Part shown: positions 26,479-34,405 of the stretch, piece by piece
How the letters are laid out: each line of letters starts with the position of its first letter
Numbering within the stretch: the first letter of the stretch is position 1
Assembly (NCBI RefSeq): GCF_012641185.1
Contig: NZ_JAAXLK010000003.1
Location: forward strand, 64,075 to 128,074
DNA: 64,000 nucleotides
Source: Levilactobacillus tujiorum
Lineage (GTDB): Bacteria; Bacillota; Bacilli; Lactobacillales; Lactobacillaceae
Direction of reading: 5' to 3'
Position numbers and translations under genes: made by a program
Notes under the pieces: model-generated
Seen by the model: only the letters and a program-made list of their open reading frames with translations
Told to the model about the DNA's origin: nothing
Database searches by the model: none

Positions 26479-27412
26479 CGAAAACGATCCGTCCACGTTA
26501 ACCACCAGTGGCCGCCTATTAAATTATAACGAGGCCATTAAAGACGGTTTGCAAACGGGGATAACCTTTACTAAGCTAATGGATCAGTTGATTCGGACGA
26601 CCGATCCAGATGAATTGGTCGATGCCGCAACGCAGCTGGCTGATTTTAAGCTGGATTCGGATTACGTGACGTTCCCTCACCAATACAGCAACGCAGACTA
26701 TTATTTACTCTTTATGTCACGAATGCTGGAATTGCACGATCAGGGGAGTCAAGTGATCGTGCAGTCACGGGATCATCATGAAGAGTTAATCCAGCAATTG
26801 ACGAGTCTGGGCGACCGGGGCTCCTTCAACTTTCGGGTTGAAAACTCTGAAAATGGTGGTGTGTTCTACCGCGAGCGCACGACGGGCCAGTCTCTGTTCT
26901 ACTTGAACTTGGAGCGGAAGATGTTCCGCTTTAACAGTCACGCGTTGACGCAGTTGTTCATTATTGACTTGCACGATACGGTGCCGGCTGAAACGGTCAA
27001 GACGTCGGTTCAGGTGTTAATTGATTTCGCACGTTACTTGAAACAAGACTACGGCTATTCCGTTGACTTTAATATTTTAGATGCCGCCAACCGGCAGAAC
27101 TATGCCGTACGAGCAGCAGATTTGCCTGCGGGCATTGTGGACCGTCTGTTCGTGGTAGCAGCTAAAAATGAGTACATGCTGACGAACGGTGTCAATGGTA
27201 ATGGCGCTGAGATTGCGTTGGACGATGGCGTAATCGTGGATATTTTCAACAACCAGTTAGAGGGTCAGCCAGAGTGGGTTTTGACGGTTCACGATGACGA
27301 ACAGAAGATCTCCTGGTTCGATGTTCTCTTGAAATATCCGTTCATGCGAGACTGGTACTTAGAAAACCTTACGGATCTGGAAATTAAGTCAGATCCACTG
27401 ATCTTTGAATAG
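26471..27412 (+). CDS. Conserved hypothetical protein, second gene of the dUTPase operon
   Basis: 313 residues, no family recognised. It is soluble, without signal peptide or membrane helix, with mixed alpha/beta character and many short acidic segments. It contains a stretch resembling a beta sandwich (SFNFRVENSENGGVFYRE) and ends LKYPFMRDWYLENLTDLEI. The ATG overlaps the upstream gene (GAGGTGACAGTCGATG), a sign of translational coupling. The next gene, a dUTPase, starts nine bases after its stop, led by AGGAGG. Confidence 0.75.
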   Translation: MINENDPSTLTTSGRLLNYNEAIKDGLQTGITFTKLMDQLIRTTDPDELVDAATQLADFKLDSDYVTFPHQYSNADYYLLFMSRMLELHDQGSQVIVQSRDHHEELIQQLTSLGDRGSFNFRVENSENGGVFYRERTTGQSLFYLNLERKMFRFNSHALTQLFIIDLHDTVPAETVKTSVQVLIDFARYLKQDYGYSVDFNILDAANRQNYAVRAADLPAGIVDRLFVVAAKNEYMLTNGVNGNGAEIALDDGVIVDIFNNQLEGQPEWVLTVHDDEQKISWFDVLLKYPFMRDWYLENLTDLEIKSDPLIFE

Positions 27413-27421
27413 GAGGCAGAT

Positions 27422-27967
27422 GTGGTGTTAGAGTTAGCAAAACTAGTGCAACAGTCAATCGCGTTAGATGAGCAGATCACTCGCGAACGCGATATCGAGT
27501 TGCCACGGAAAGTTCAGATTGAAAACGCCTACGTGGCGCTGGATGTTGAACTGGCAGAAACGGCAAACACCTCCGAGTGGTTCAAAGTGTGGAAGACTCA
27601 CCGCGGCAAGGCAGACGAAGGCCGGACACCACGGGCCACCTTGCTGACAGAGTATACGGATGCCATGGACTTCTTCTTCCTGGTGGCGGCCAAGAAGACT
27701 TGGACACACCTCATTATGATCACGGAAGAGGACTTAGCGGGGTTAGAAAAGAGTCGCCCGGCTAAGGATTTAGATCAACAATACTTAATCTTAAAACGCA
27801 TGCTGTTTAACAGCCACTTTGATCATCGGCAAGAGGACTTTCGTCACGCCTGGCGCTTGTTCTTGAAGTGGGGGTTCGTCGACTTCGGGTTTAGCCAAGA
27901 TGAGATTCAGGCGGCCTATGAAGCTAAGCGACAAGTTAATTTGGACCGACAAGCCAATGGTTATTAA
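27422..27967 (+). CDS. All-alpha (dimeric) dUTPase-family NTP pyrophosphatase
   Basis: 181 residues. It matches the layout of the all-alpha dUTPase_2 family: an N-terminal helix, then the metal-binding ALDVELAETANTSEWFKVWK with its two glutamates, and the second site LLTEYTDAMDFFFLVA with Glu and Asp. These enzymes hydrolyse dUTP (and dUDP) to dUMP and keep uracil out of DNA. The start is one of two tandem GTG codons after AGGAGG. It is the last gene of a three-gene operon with two unknown proteins, which may share a role in nucleotide or DNA metabolism. Confidence 0.8.
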   Translation: MVLELAKLVQQSIALDEQITRERDIELPRKVQIENAYVALDVELAETANTSEWFKVWKTHRGKADEGRTPRATLLTEYTDAMDFFFLVAAKKTWTHLIMITEEDLAGLEKSRPAKDLDQQYLILKRMLFNSHFDHRQEDFRHAWRLFLKWGFVDFGFSQDEIQAAYEAKRQVNLDRQANGY

Positions 27968-27982
27968 CAGATAGTTGAATGG

Positions 27983-28011
27983 GGGGATCGTCTTTTACGT
28001 CGATCCCTTTT
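27983..28011 (+). terminator. Terminator of the dUTPase operon
   Basis: GGGATCG pairs with CGATCCC, followed by TTTTG. Confidence 0.75.
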
Positions 28012-28221
28012 GCTTACTTAAACCGCGATAAAGAACCCATTCCTGAAGATTCGTGGAAGATAGCTGGTGTTTTAGCTGAGAGACTGTTAAAATGCAAGGA
28101 CTATTGAGAGTTACCAACTCATCTGTCTGGGACTATTCGCCAGGCAGCAATCATGATCATCGCCATAAAACGTATCAGACGTTAATCGTCGCTGGCTTGA
28201 GCTGAAGGGACGATTTTACTG
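28012..28221. other. Gap before the TetR gene, small hairpins only
   Basis: About 210 bases between the dUTPase operon terminator and the TetR gene. I see two small dyads (GAGTT / AACTC near 28106; CTGG / CCAG near 28127) and no convincing promoter or gene. Confidence 0.35.
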
Positions 28222-28872
28222 GTGACTCAAAGGGAGGGGACGACCATTAATCATATTGATCCACGGGTCATTCGTACGAACGAACGGCTCCGCCAGGCGC
28301 TTAGCATTTTGCTGGAAGATCATCAATTAAAAGAAGTTTCTGTGCAGACCTTGACTAAGACCGCACAAATTACGCGGGGAACGTTTTATTTACATTATAA
28401 AGACAAAGCTGATTTTCTCTTACAGACTGAGCAACAAGTGATTGCGGAATGGTTTGACCAAGCGGAAATGGTGACCGCCATTGCGGATACTAATTCTGCG
28501 GAGGGCATCACGCGTGTCGTGGGCTTTGACCTGAACGCCGGGCTACAATTTGCTGATCAACACCATCAGATTCTGACGACGTTGTTTGATGCGCAGTTTT
28601 CATGTTTTCGCAAGCAATTGCTGGAAACCCTCAGTCAGAAGTTGTATCGCTTCGGGATGAGTTTCGAGGGTGATCAAGAGAATTTTCATCTCACGGAAAA
28701 TGAAATTCCGGCGAGTTATTTGGCCTCCGCATTTATGGGAATGGTGATGCAGTGGTTAGCCGATGATCGGCGCTTTAGCTATGAACACGTAGGTCGTAGC
28801 TTTGCTAAGCTACTGCCAAGCACCGAGGTAACTCGGCTCAGTCAGTGGTTCCTCACGTCCAGTCTTGAATGA
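28222..28872 (+). CDS. TetR/AcrR-family transcriptional regulator
   Basis: 216 residues from GTG 28222. The N-terminal helix-turn-helix is typical: TNERLRQALSILL, VSVQTLTKTAQITRGTFYLHYKDKADFL. The rest is the helical ligand-binding domain; the ligand is unknown. The start is odd. The best ribosome binding site (AAGGGAGGGG, 28230-28239) lies inside the frame and points to an ATT codon at 28246, which would give 208 residues; GTG 28222 has only a weak site. No target gene is evident next to it; it lies before the rplU promoter. Confidence 0.88.
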   Translation: MTQREGTTINHIDPRVIRTNERLRQALSILLEDHQLKEVSVQTLTKTAQITRGTFYLHYKDKADFLLQTEQQVIAEWFDQAEMVTAIADTNSAEGITRVVGFDLNAGLQFADQHHQILTTLFDAQFSCFRKQLLETLSQKLYRFGMSFEGDQENFHLTENEIPASYLASAFMGMVMQWLADDRRFSYEHVGRSFAKLLPSTEVTRLSQWFLTSSLE

Positions 28873-28898
28873 GCGTGACGTGAAAATGAAAATAAAGC

Positions 28899-28927
28899 TT
28901 GACGGAAATTGACCCATCAAGTATAAT
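28899..28927 (+). promoter_or_regulatory. Strong promoter of rplU-prp-rpmA
   Basis: TTGACG (28899-28904), 17 bases, TATAAT (28922-28927). Confidence 0.9.
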
Positions 28928-28939
28928 TTTCATGTTGTA

Positions 28940-29036
28940 TTTGTGGACTTCCACAGCTGCAACCGCTCGGAACGAGTTTCTAAGTTTTCCGCTTACGGAG
29001 CACTCGTTTTCGGCGAGTCTAAGTCTCAAAATACAA
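28940..29036 (+). ncRNA. L21 ribosomal protein leader (cis-regulatory RNA)
   Basis: The region from the promoter to the ribosome binding site carries the motifs I know from the Firmicutes L21 leader: CTGCAACCGCTCGGAACGAG, an AGTTTTCCGCTTACGGAG-type hairpin, then ACTCGTTTTCGGCGAGT, a stem with loop TTTTCGG. The leader is thought to bind L21 and give feedback control of its own operon. Assignment is by motif and position directly before rplU. Confidence 0.8.
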
Positions 29037-29050
29037 GGAGGTGCACATAC

Positions 29051-29359
29051 ATGTACGCAATTATCGTAACTGGCGGCAAGCAGTACAAGGTCGAAGCAGG
29101 CCAAGCTGTTTACGTCGAAAAGCTGAACGTTGAAGCTGGTGAAAAGGTTACTTTTGACCAAGTTGTCTTTGTCGGTGGCGACACGCCTAAGATCGGGACA
29201 CCAACTGTTGCTGGTGCAACCGTTACTGGAACTGTTGAAAAGCAGGGTCTGGAAAAGAAGGTTGTTACTTTCAAGTACAAGGCCAAGAAGGGCCAACACA
29301 CGAAGAAGGGTCACCGTCAACCATACACTAAGGTTGTCGTTGATGCTATCAACGCCTAA
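29051..29359 (+). CDS. rplU: 50S ribosomal protein L21
   Basis: 102 residues, the usual length. [18 protein letters not shown] and the basic [19 protein letters not shown] region are diagnostic. It binds 23S rRNA in the large subunit. AAGGAGG precedes the ATG. It leads the rplU-prp-rpmA operon, which is conserved in Firmicutes. Confidence 0.98.
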   Translation: MYAIIVTGGKQYKVEAGQAVYVEKLNVEAGEKVTFDQVVFVGGDTPKIGTPTVAGATVTGTVEKQGLEKKVVTFKYKAKKGQHTKKGHRQPYTKVVVDAINA

Positions 29360-29387
29360 AGCCTAAAGATTAAGAGAGGCGATCTCG

Positions 29388-29726
29388 ATGATTCATGCGA
29401 CGTTCCATCATGGAGCTAACCGAATCGATTCATTCCGAATCACTGGCCACGCTGACTCAGGTGAGTATGGTCAAGACATTGTTTGTGCTGCAGTCTCGGT
29501 GCTTGCGATCACGACCGTTAATAGTCTTCAACGAATCGCTGAGATTCCAATTGACGTTGACAACCGTGATCAGGAAGGTGGTTATCTGGAAGTCCACCTT
29601 CCACCAAAGCTGGAAGCAACGGCTGAACTAAAGGGACAGACACTCCTCCAGAGTTTCGCGGATGGATTAAGAGATGTCGCCACAAATTACGCGGATTTTG
29701 TCAAATTCGCAGAAACCAAAGATTAA
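29388..29726 (+). CDS. prp: Ribosomal-processing cysteine protease Prp
   Basis: 112 residues. The catalytic His in RITGHADSGEYG and Cys in DIVCAAVSVLA are both present, with the expected spacing. Prp cuts off the N-terminal extension of ribosomal protein L27, whose gene is next. GAGGCG-type site before the ATG. Confidence 0.95.
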   Translation: MIHATFHHGANRIDSFRITGHADSGEYGQDIVCAAVSVLAITTVNSLQRIAEIPIDVDNRDQEGGYLEVHLPPKLEATAELKGQTLLQSFADGLRDVATNYADFVKFAETKD

Positions 29727-29744
29727 TTTGCGGAGGTGAAACTT

Positions 29745-30044
29745 ATGCTGATGAACATGAACTTACAATTCTTCTCTCACCATAAAGGTGGTGGGTCTAC
29801 TGCTAACGGTCGTGACTCTGCTGGTCGTCGTCTTGGGACGAAGGCTGCTGACGGTTCTACTGTTACCGGTGGTTCTATCCTTTACCGTCAACGTGGGACG
29901 CACATCTACCCTGGCTTAAACGTAGGCCGTGGTGGTGACGATACGTTGTTTGCCAAGGTTGCTGGCGTCGTTAAATTCGAACGTCTTGGCCGTGACAAGC
30001 GTCAAGTATCCGTATACCCAGTTGCAGAAGAAGCAGCTAAATAA
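29745..30044 (+). CDS. rpmA: 50S ribosomal protein L27 with Prp-cleavable N-terminus
   Basis: 99 residues. The mature protein starts [15 protein letters not shown], near the peptidyl transferase centre. Ahead of it is the Firmicutes-type extension [10 protein letters not shown]; Prp cleaves after the FF pair. The start at 29745 follows GGAGGTG by seven bases; an upstream in-frame GTG at 29736 overlaps that site. Confidence 0.97.
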   Translation: MLMNMNLQFFSHHKGGGSTANGRDSAGRRLGTKAADGSTVTGGSILYRQRGTHIYPGLNVGRGGDDTLFAKVAGVVKFERLGRDKRQVSVYPVAEEAAK

Positions 30045-30068
30045 CACGAGGTTTTCCTCGTAACGACT

Positions 30069-30112
30069 GAAGAGCTTGAGGCGAGACCAATTCGCTTTGA
30101 GCTCTTCTTTCT
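30069..30112 (+). terminator. Terminator of rplU-prp-rpmA
   Basis: GAAGAGCT pairs with AGCTCTTC, with an inner GCGA / TTCGC pair, followed by a T/C-rich tract. Confidence 0.75.
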
Positions 30113-30173
30113 TCTCTCAAAAATTTTAGTAAGTGTCAACTTCATCTCTAAACAGGATAAGGAGGCTGGGTTT

Positions 30174-31238
30174 ATGACGACTAGAATTGACCGTTTACGG
30201 GCACAATTTGATCGGTTGAGCATTGACAGTTTCTTGGTGGCAGATGCCAGCAGTCAACAATACTTAGCGGGCGCGAGCGTTGAAGGTGGCGACGGGTATT
30301 TACTCGTGACAGCCAGCGACGCGATCTTTATTACGGATGCGCGGTATTTGACGGAATTGAAGCAAACAATTCCGGACATGCCGTTAGCCATTACGCGTAA
30401 TTATTTACAAGCGGCTAATGACCATTTACAGGCCGTTGGTGCAACGGTGTTGGGAATTGAAGATAGTATGCCTTTAAGTGATTACCAGTGGTTAGACGAG
30501 CATCTATGGACCGATATCGTGCCACTTAACGGTGTCGTGGGTAACTTGCGCCAAATCAAAGAACCAACGGAAATCGCTGCGATTCGACGAGCAACTGCTC
30601 TGACGAGTCAAGGGATGACGGCGTTGTTTGACCACTTGCAAATTGGCATGACGGAACGTCAAGCTGCCCAATGGCTGGAGCACTGGATGGCAGACCACGG
30701 TGCAACGGGAACTAGCTTCGCGACAATTGTGGCGAGTGGTAAGCGTTCCGCTTGGCCGCATGGGTCGGCCAGTGATAAGCTATTGGCGGATCACGACATG
30801 GTCACCATTGACTGTGGCTTTTACGTGGATGGGTATACGTCTGATGTGACCCGGACCGTCGCTTTAGGTGACCCCGGTGAGCGTTTGAAAGCAGCCTATC
30901 AGGCAGTCCAAACAGCACAGGCCAAGATTATTGCGGCCGTTAAGCCCGGCGTGACTGGCGGCGAGCTTGACCAAATTGGTCGTGATTATCTCGCGGAGCA
31001 GGGTTTGGGTGACGCGTTCATTCACGGAACGGGCCACGGCATTGGCCTAGACATTCACGAGGGTCCCAACATTGGTCATGGCTGGCCGGATGTGATGGCG
31101 GCCAATGAAGTGATCACGGTCGAACCCGGGGTTTACTTCGCGGGTCTGGGCGGTTTACGGATTGAAGACGATCTGTTGATCACTGCCACCGGCCACGAGG
31201 TGCTGACGACGGCACCACGGAATTTAATTATTCTGTAA
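30174..31238 (+). CDS. M24B family Xaa-Pro aminopeptidase
   Basis: 354 residues. An N-terminal creatinase-like domain (about 1-130) is followed by the pita-bread catalytic domain. The metal ligands are all visible: Asp in TIDCGFYVDGYTSDVTRT (two), His in HGTGHGIGLDIHEGP, Glu in TVEPGVYF and Glu in GGLRIEDDLL. It removes an N-terminal residue next to proline. This type (about 350 residues) is the YqhT/PepP-like enzyme found next to efp. GGAGG precedes the ATG. Confidence 0.93.
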   Translation: MTTRIDRLRAQFDRLSIDSFLVADASSQQYLAGASVEGGDGYLLVTASDAIFITDARYLTELKQTIPDMPLAITRNYLQAANDHLQAVGATVLGIEDSMPLSDYQWLDEHLWTDIVPLNGVVGNLRQIKEPTEIAAIRRATALTSQGMTALFDHLQIGMTERQAAQWLEHWMADHGATGTSFATIVASGKRSAWPHGSASDKLLADHDMVTIDCGFYVDGYTSDVTRTVALGDPGERLKAAYQAVQTAQAKIIAAVKPGVTGGELDQIGRDYLAEQGLGDAFIHGTGHGIGLDIHEGPNIGHGWPDVMAANEVITVEPGVYFAGLGGLRIEDDLLITATGHEVLTTAPRNLIIL

Positions 31239-31252
31239 GTCGCACGCCTATC

Positions 31253-31282
31253 TTGCTTTTTAGGGGTAAGAATTGATATTAT
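31253..31282 (+). promoter_or_regulatory. Probable promoter of efp
   Basis: TTGCTT (31253-31258), 18 bases, TATTAT (31277-31282), upstream of efp and overlapping no gene. Confidence 0.55.
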
Positions 31283-31315
31283 AAAGAGGACATATTTTAG
31301 GAGGCTGAACACATT

Positions 31316-31876
31316 ATGGCAATTTCTACTGCTGATTTTAAAAATGGTTTAACTATTGAAGTCGATCACGCTATCTGGCGGATTATTGAATTCCAACACG
31401 TTAAGCCAGGTAAGGGTGGCGCATTCGTGCGCTCAAAGCTGAAGAACTTACGGACTGGTGCTGTGCAGGAAAAGACTTTCCGTGCCGGTGCTAAGATGGA
31501 ACGGGCAGACATCCAAACGCGTTCAATGCAATACTTGTACGAAGATGGTGATAACCGGGTCTTCATGGATACGGACAACTTCGAACAAATTGAAGTTCCT
31601 GATGAACAAATCAAGGATCAATTAGCTTACTTGCAAGAAAACATGAACGTTGACTTGATTCAATTTGGCAACGAAGTGTTGGGGATTGAAGTGCCTAACA
31701 CGGTTGTTTTGGAAGTGACGGCTACTGAACCCGGTATCAAGGGGAACACGGCTTCTGGTGGTTCCAAGCCAGCTACCATGAACACTGGTTTAGTCGTTCA
31801 AGTACCTTTCTTCGTTAACGAAGGTGACAAGCTCTCTATCAACACGACTGACGGTACTTACATTTCTCGTGCCTAA
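31316..31876 (+). CDS. efp: Elongation factor P
   Basis: 186 residues. EF-P relieves ribosomes stalled on polyproline. The KOW-like domain I carries the tip loop [13 protein letters not shown], where Lys is the residue modified in many bacteria. The closing signature is [30 protein letters not shown] precedes the ATG. It opens the cluster up to recN; the accBC genes found after efp in Bacillus are not here. Confidence 0.98.
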   Translation: MAISTADFKNGLTIEVDHAIWRIIEFQHVKPGKGGAFVRSKLKNLRTGAVQEKTFRAGAKMERADIQTRSMQYLYEDGDNRVFMDTDNFEQIEVPDEQIKDQLAYLQENMNVDLIQFGNEVLGIEVPNTVVLEVTATEPGIKGNTASGGSKPATMNTGLVVQVPFFVNEGDKLSINTTDGTYISRA

Positions 31877-31912
31877 GTTTTAAACGTTTAAACAGTAAGG
31901 GAGGGTCAACGA

Positions 31913-32353
31913 ATGGCAGAAGATACTAATATCATTTTAGAATCAAAGGAACCCGCGCTGGGCAAGATCGAAGTCGCACCACAAGTCCTCGAAATTATCG
32001 TCGGCATTGCGGCTAGTCAGACGGAAGGTGTTGCGCGGATGCGTGGCTCACTGGCAAACAGCGTCACGGAGCTTTTGGGTCGCAAGGAACAACACGGCAA
32101 GGGTGTTAAGCTCGTGTTCGATGGCGATGAATTAGCAGTTGATGTTTACGTTTACTTGAATTATGGGGTAGCGGTTCCTAAGGTTGCCTTAGCCATTCAG
32201 GATAGCGTGAAACAACAATTGTTGTTCATGACCGACCTCGATTTACGTGAAGTCAACGTTCACGTGGAAGGCGTCATTCCCGAAAAGACGGCGCAACAGG
32301 TTGATCCAGATCACCTGTTTAACCAGACCGATGAAGGAGACAGTGACCAATAG
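31913..32353 (+). CDS. Asp23/Gls24 family envelope stress protein (YqhY-type)
   Basis: 146 residues with one Asp23 domain (about 15-120): IEVAPQVLEIIVGIAASQTEGVARM, then VKLVFDGDELAVDVYVYLNYGVAVPKVA. In Bacillus the homologue at this locus (YqhY) is linked to fatty-acid metabolism; the role here is unproven. GGGAGGG precedes the ATG. The stop overlaps the nusB start by one base. Confidence 0.93.
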   Translation: MAEDTNIILESKEPALGKIEVAPQVLEIIVGIAASQTEGVARMRGSLANSVTELLGRKEQHGKGVKLVFDGDELAVDVYVYLNYGVAVPKVALAIQDSVKQQLLFMTDLDLREVNVHVEGVIPEKTAQQVDPDHLFNQTDEGDSDQ

Positions 32354-32784
32354 TGACACTTACACGACATCAGATTCGGGAACGCGCATTTCAAATGCTG
32401 TTTGCATTGAATGCCAATCCTGAAGCCGATCAAGATGCGTTATATCAACGTGTCCTGACCGATGACCCGAACCAAACCGTTCCCGTGCCTGCTTATCTGA
32501 CGACCTTAGTCCAAGGCGTCTTGACTAACCAAGCCGAATTGGATGCTCAGATCGACCAGTACTTGAGTACCGGCTGGCAATTGAAGCGTATCGCTAAAAC
32601 CGATTTGGTGATTATGCGCATCGCTTTCTTTGAAATCGAGCACGTGGAAGAAGTGCCTAACCGGGTAGCTGTCAACGAAGCCTTGGAATTGGCCAAGAAC
32701 TTCAGTGACGACCGTTCTCGGCGGTTTATTAACGGTGTGCTGGCCCATACTTTGGACGGCGACTCCGCAGATTCACAAGCTTAA
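32353..32784 (+). CDS. nusB: Transcription antitermination factor NusB
   Basis: 143 residues, all helical. LTRHQIRERAFQMLFAL begins the fold, and KRIAKTDLVIMRIAFFEIEHVEEVPNRVAVNEALELAK-like motifs (in two parts) are typical. NusB binds boxA of rRNA transcripts with NusE. The start is GTG, overlapping the upstream stop. AAGGAG lies inside the upstream gene end. Confidence 0.95.
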   Translation: MTLTRHQIRERAFQMLFALNANPEADQDALYQRVLTDDPNQTVPVPAYLTTLVQGVLTNQAELDAQIDQYLSTGWQLKRIAKTDLVIMRIAFFEIEHVEEVPNRVAVNEALELAKNFSDDRSRRFINGVLAHTLDGDSADSQA

Positions 32785-32791
32785 TTTTTAG

Positions 32792-32826
32792 AGACCGACT
32801 TCCTTGGGGAGGCCGGTCTTTTGTTT
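32792..32826 (+). terminator. Terminator of nusB
   Basis: AGACCG pairs with CGGTCT, with an inner CTTCC / GGAGG pair, followed by TTTT. Confidence 0.8.
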
Positions 32827-32904
32827 ACAACTAGCCGAATTGAAGAAGCAAAAATTTAGTGGCTAAACTTAAGTGATCTGGATAATCAACTGAAAGATAG
32901 ATTA

Positions 32905-33352
32905 AATCAGTCACCTGCGGCTGTCAGAGGTTCCGCCTGCTGTGGGGAACGCCTGCGGCCTGAGAAGCGGTCCTCCGGCTCGGTTGGAAGCCCGGAAGTC
33001 CACCGGTCTCCCAACGCGTCCCACGCTGTAAGCCGAAAATCGGCTAACACCGTCGACACAGCTGGCTCCACCTCTGACCTCCTCCGGTTAAGCTAGTCGT
33101 TGAATGACCAGTTAGCTTAGCCATCTGGGACAACAGGGTTCATTTAACACGACAGTAATTGATTACTTCAAATGTAGCCGTGAGTGAGTCAAATTTGAGC
33201 TCAGCCGTGGGATTTTCCAAGTGGTTTTCTTGGGAAATGGCGTCTTTGAGACGTGATTTCCGGCTCAAAGCGAGGTTCGAGACCGTTCTGTGGCTCAAGC
33301 CGTCCTGCCCGCAGCGCTCCAGCTCAAAGCTTGACGAACGGTAAGGCGGCAG
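32905..33352 (-). repeat. Intergenic repeat copy C (inverted, modules 2 and 1)
   Basis: Same family as copies A and B, but the whole block is inverted. Module 2 lies at 32911-33089 and module 1 at 33188-33349. The copy is diverged and both terminal repeats are missing. Its differences in the stems are often paired; for example hairpin H2 of module 1 is CTTTGAG / CTCAAAG here and CTTTGAC / GTCAAAG in A and B. It lies between nusB and folD. Confidence 0.88.
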
Positions 33353-33469
33353 TTTTATCCATGCTGTCTCAAACGTCCAGCGTCAAGTGCTGGATAGGGG
33401 AATTTGGCCGGTACCTTCATACAGTTTATAACGAACCCGATAATCATTTTGGTTGTGAGAACGGATACC

Positions 33470-33500
33470 TTGCCCGTTTTCAGAAGAGGTATGCTAGAAT
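33470..33500 (+). promoter_or_regulatory. Probable promoter of folD
   Basis: TTGCCC (33470-33475), 19 bases, and an extended -10 TGCTAGAAT (TAGAAT at 33495-33500). Confidence 0.55.
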
Positions 33501-33538
33501 GGAAAGTAACTTGGATTTTAAGGGGAGGACAAGTCTCA

Positions 33539-34405
33539 ATGGCAATTATCATTGACGGTAAACAAATCGCAAAAGACCTCAACACGCAGACACAGCAACG
33601 GGTCGCCACGTTGGCCCAGCAAGGGATCGTTCCCGGCCTCGCGGTGATCATTGTAGGTGATGACCCGGCCAGTGCTATTTATGTCCGTAATAAGCATCGC
33701 AAGGCGGTCAAGTTAGGCATTAAGTCCGTGGTTCGTGAGTTGCCAGCGACAATCAGTCAGGCAGAACTCCTTGAAATCGTGCAGACGTATAATCATGATG
33801 ACAGTATTCACGGGATTCTCGTACAGTCACCACTACCAGTAGGTTTAGATGAACAAGCGATAGTCGCAGCGATTGATCCTGCCAAAGACGTCGACGGGTT
33901 CCATCCACTAAATGTGGGGCGTCTCTTGGCTAATCTACCGGGCCATTATCCTGTGTCATGTACCCCACGCGGGATCATGACGATGCTGGGCACGCTGAAT
34001 GAACATTTACGTGGAAAGCAGGCCGTGGTTGTAGGCCGAAGTATGATTGTGGGTCGGCCAATGGCAGCCATGCTGCTGAACGCCGACATGACGGTTACCA
34101 TCGCCCACGTACACACGAAACATCTGAGTGATCTGACCCGGACCGCTGACGTGCTGGTCGTGGCAACGGGTGTGACGCATCTGATTAAAGGAAACGATAT
34201 TAAGCGCGGTGCCATCGTGATTGATGTGGGGATGGACCGCGATGAGAATGGCAAATTAACTGGCGACGTTGACTTTGACGCTGCCGTGGATCGGGCAGGT
34301 GCGATTACGCCGGTTCCTGGTGGCGTTGGGCCCATGACGATTGCCACGTTAATGCAACAGACAGTAGATCTATGTGAGTGGAGTGAGCAACTTGGCAGCA
34401 ACTGA
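33539..34405 (+). CDS. folD: Bifunctional methylenetetrahydrofolate dehydrogenase/cyclohydrolase
   Basis: 288 residues. It interconverts 5,10-methylene-, methenyl- and 10-formyl-THF. The catalytic region YVRNKHRKAVKLGI contains the Tyr and Lys expected. ILVQSPLP, the signature KDVDGFHPLN, the NADP site VVGRSMIVGRPMA and PVPGGVGPMTIATLM follow. AAGGGGAGG precedes the ATG at 33539; the frame runs back to 33404 only by chance. Its end overlaps xseA by 14 bases. Confidence 0.97.
   Translation: MAIIIDGKQIAKDLNTQTQQRVATLAQQGIVPGLAVIIVGDDPASAIYVRNKHRKAVKLGIKSVVRELPATISQAELLEIVQTYNHDDSIHGILVQSPLPVGLDEQAIVAAIDPAKDVDGFHPLNVGRLLANLPGHYPVSCTPRGIMTMLGTLNEHLRGKQAVVVGRSMIVGRPMAAMLLNADMTVTIAHVHTKHLSDLTRTADVLVVATGVTHLIKGNDIKRGAIVIDVGMDRDENGKLTGDVDFDAAVDRAGAITPVPGGVGPMTIATLMQQTVDLCEWSEQLGSN

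Noticed and set aside
33253-33555. 100-residue open frame across repeat copy C and the folD promoter
   Set aside because: It runs through non-coding repeat sequence, is not kept in copies A, B or D, and has no ribosome binding site.
33946-34401. 151-residue open frame antisense to folD
   Set aside because: Shadow of the strong folD frame; no ribosome binding site and no family resemblance.
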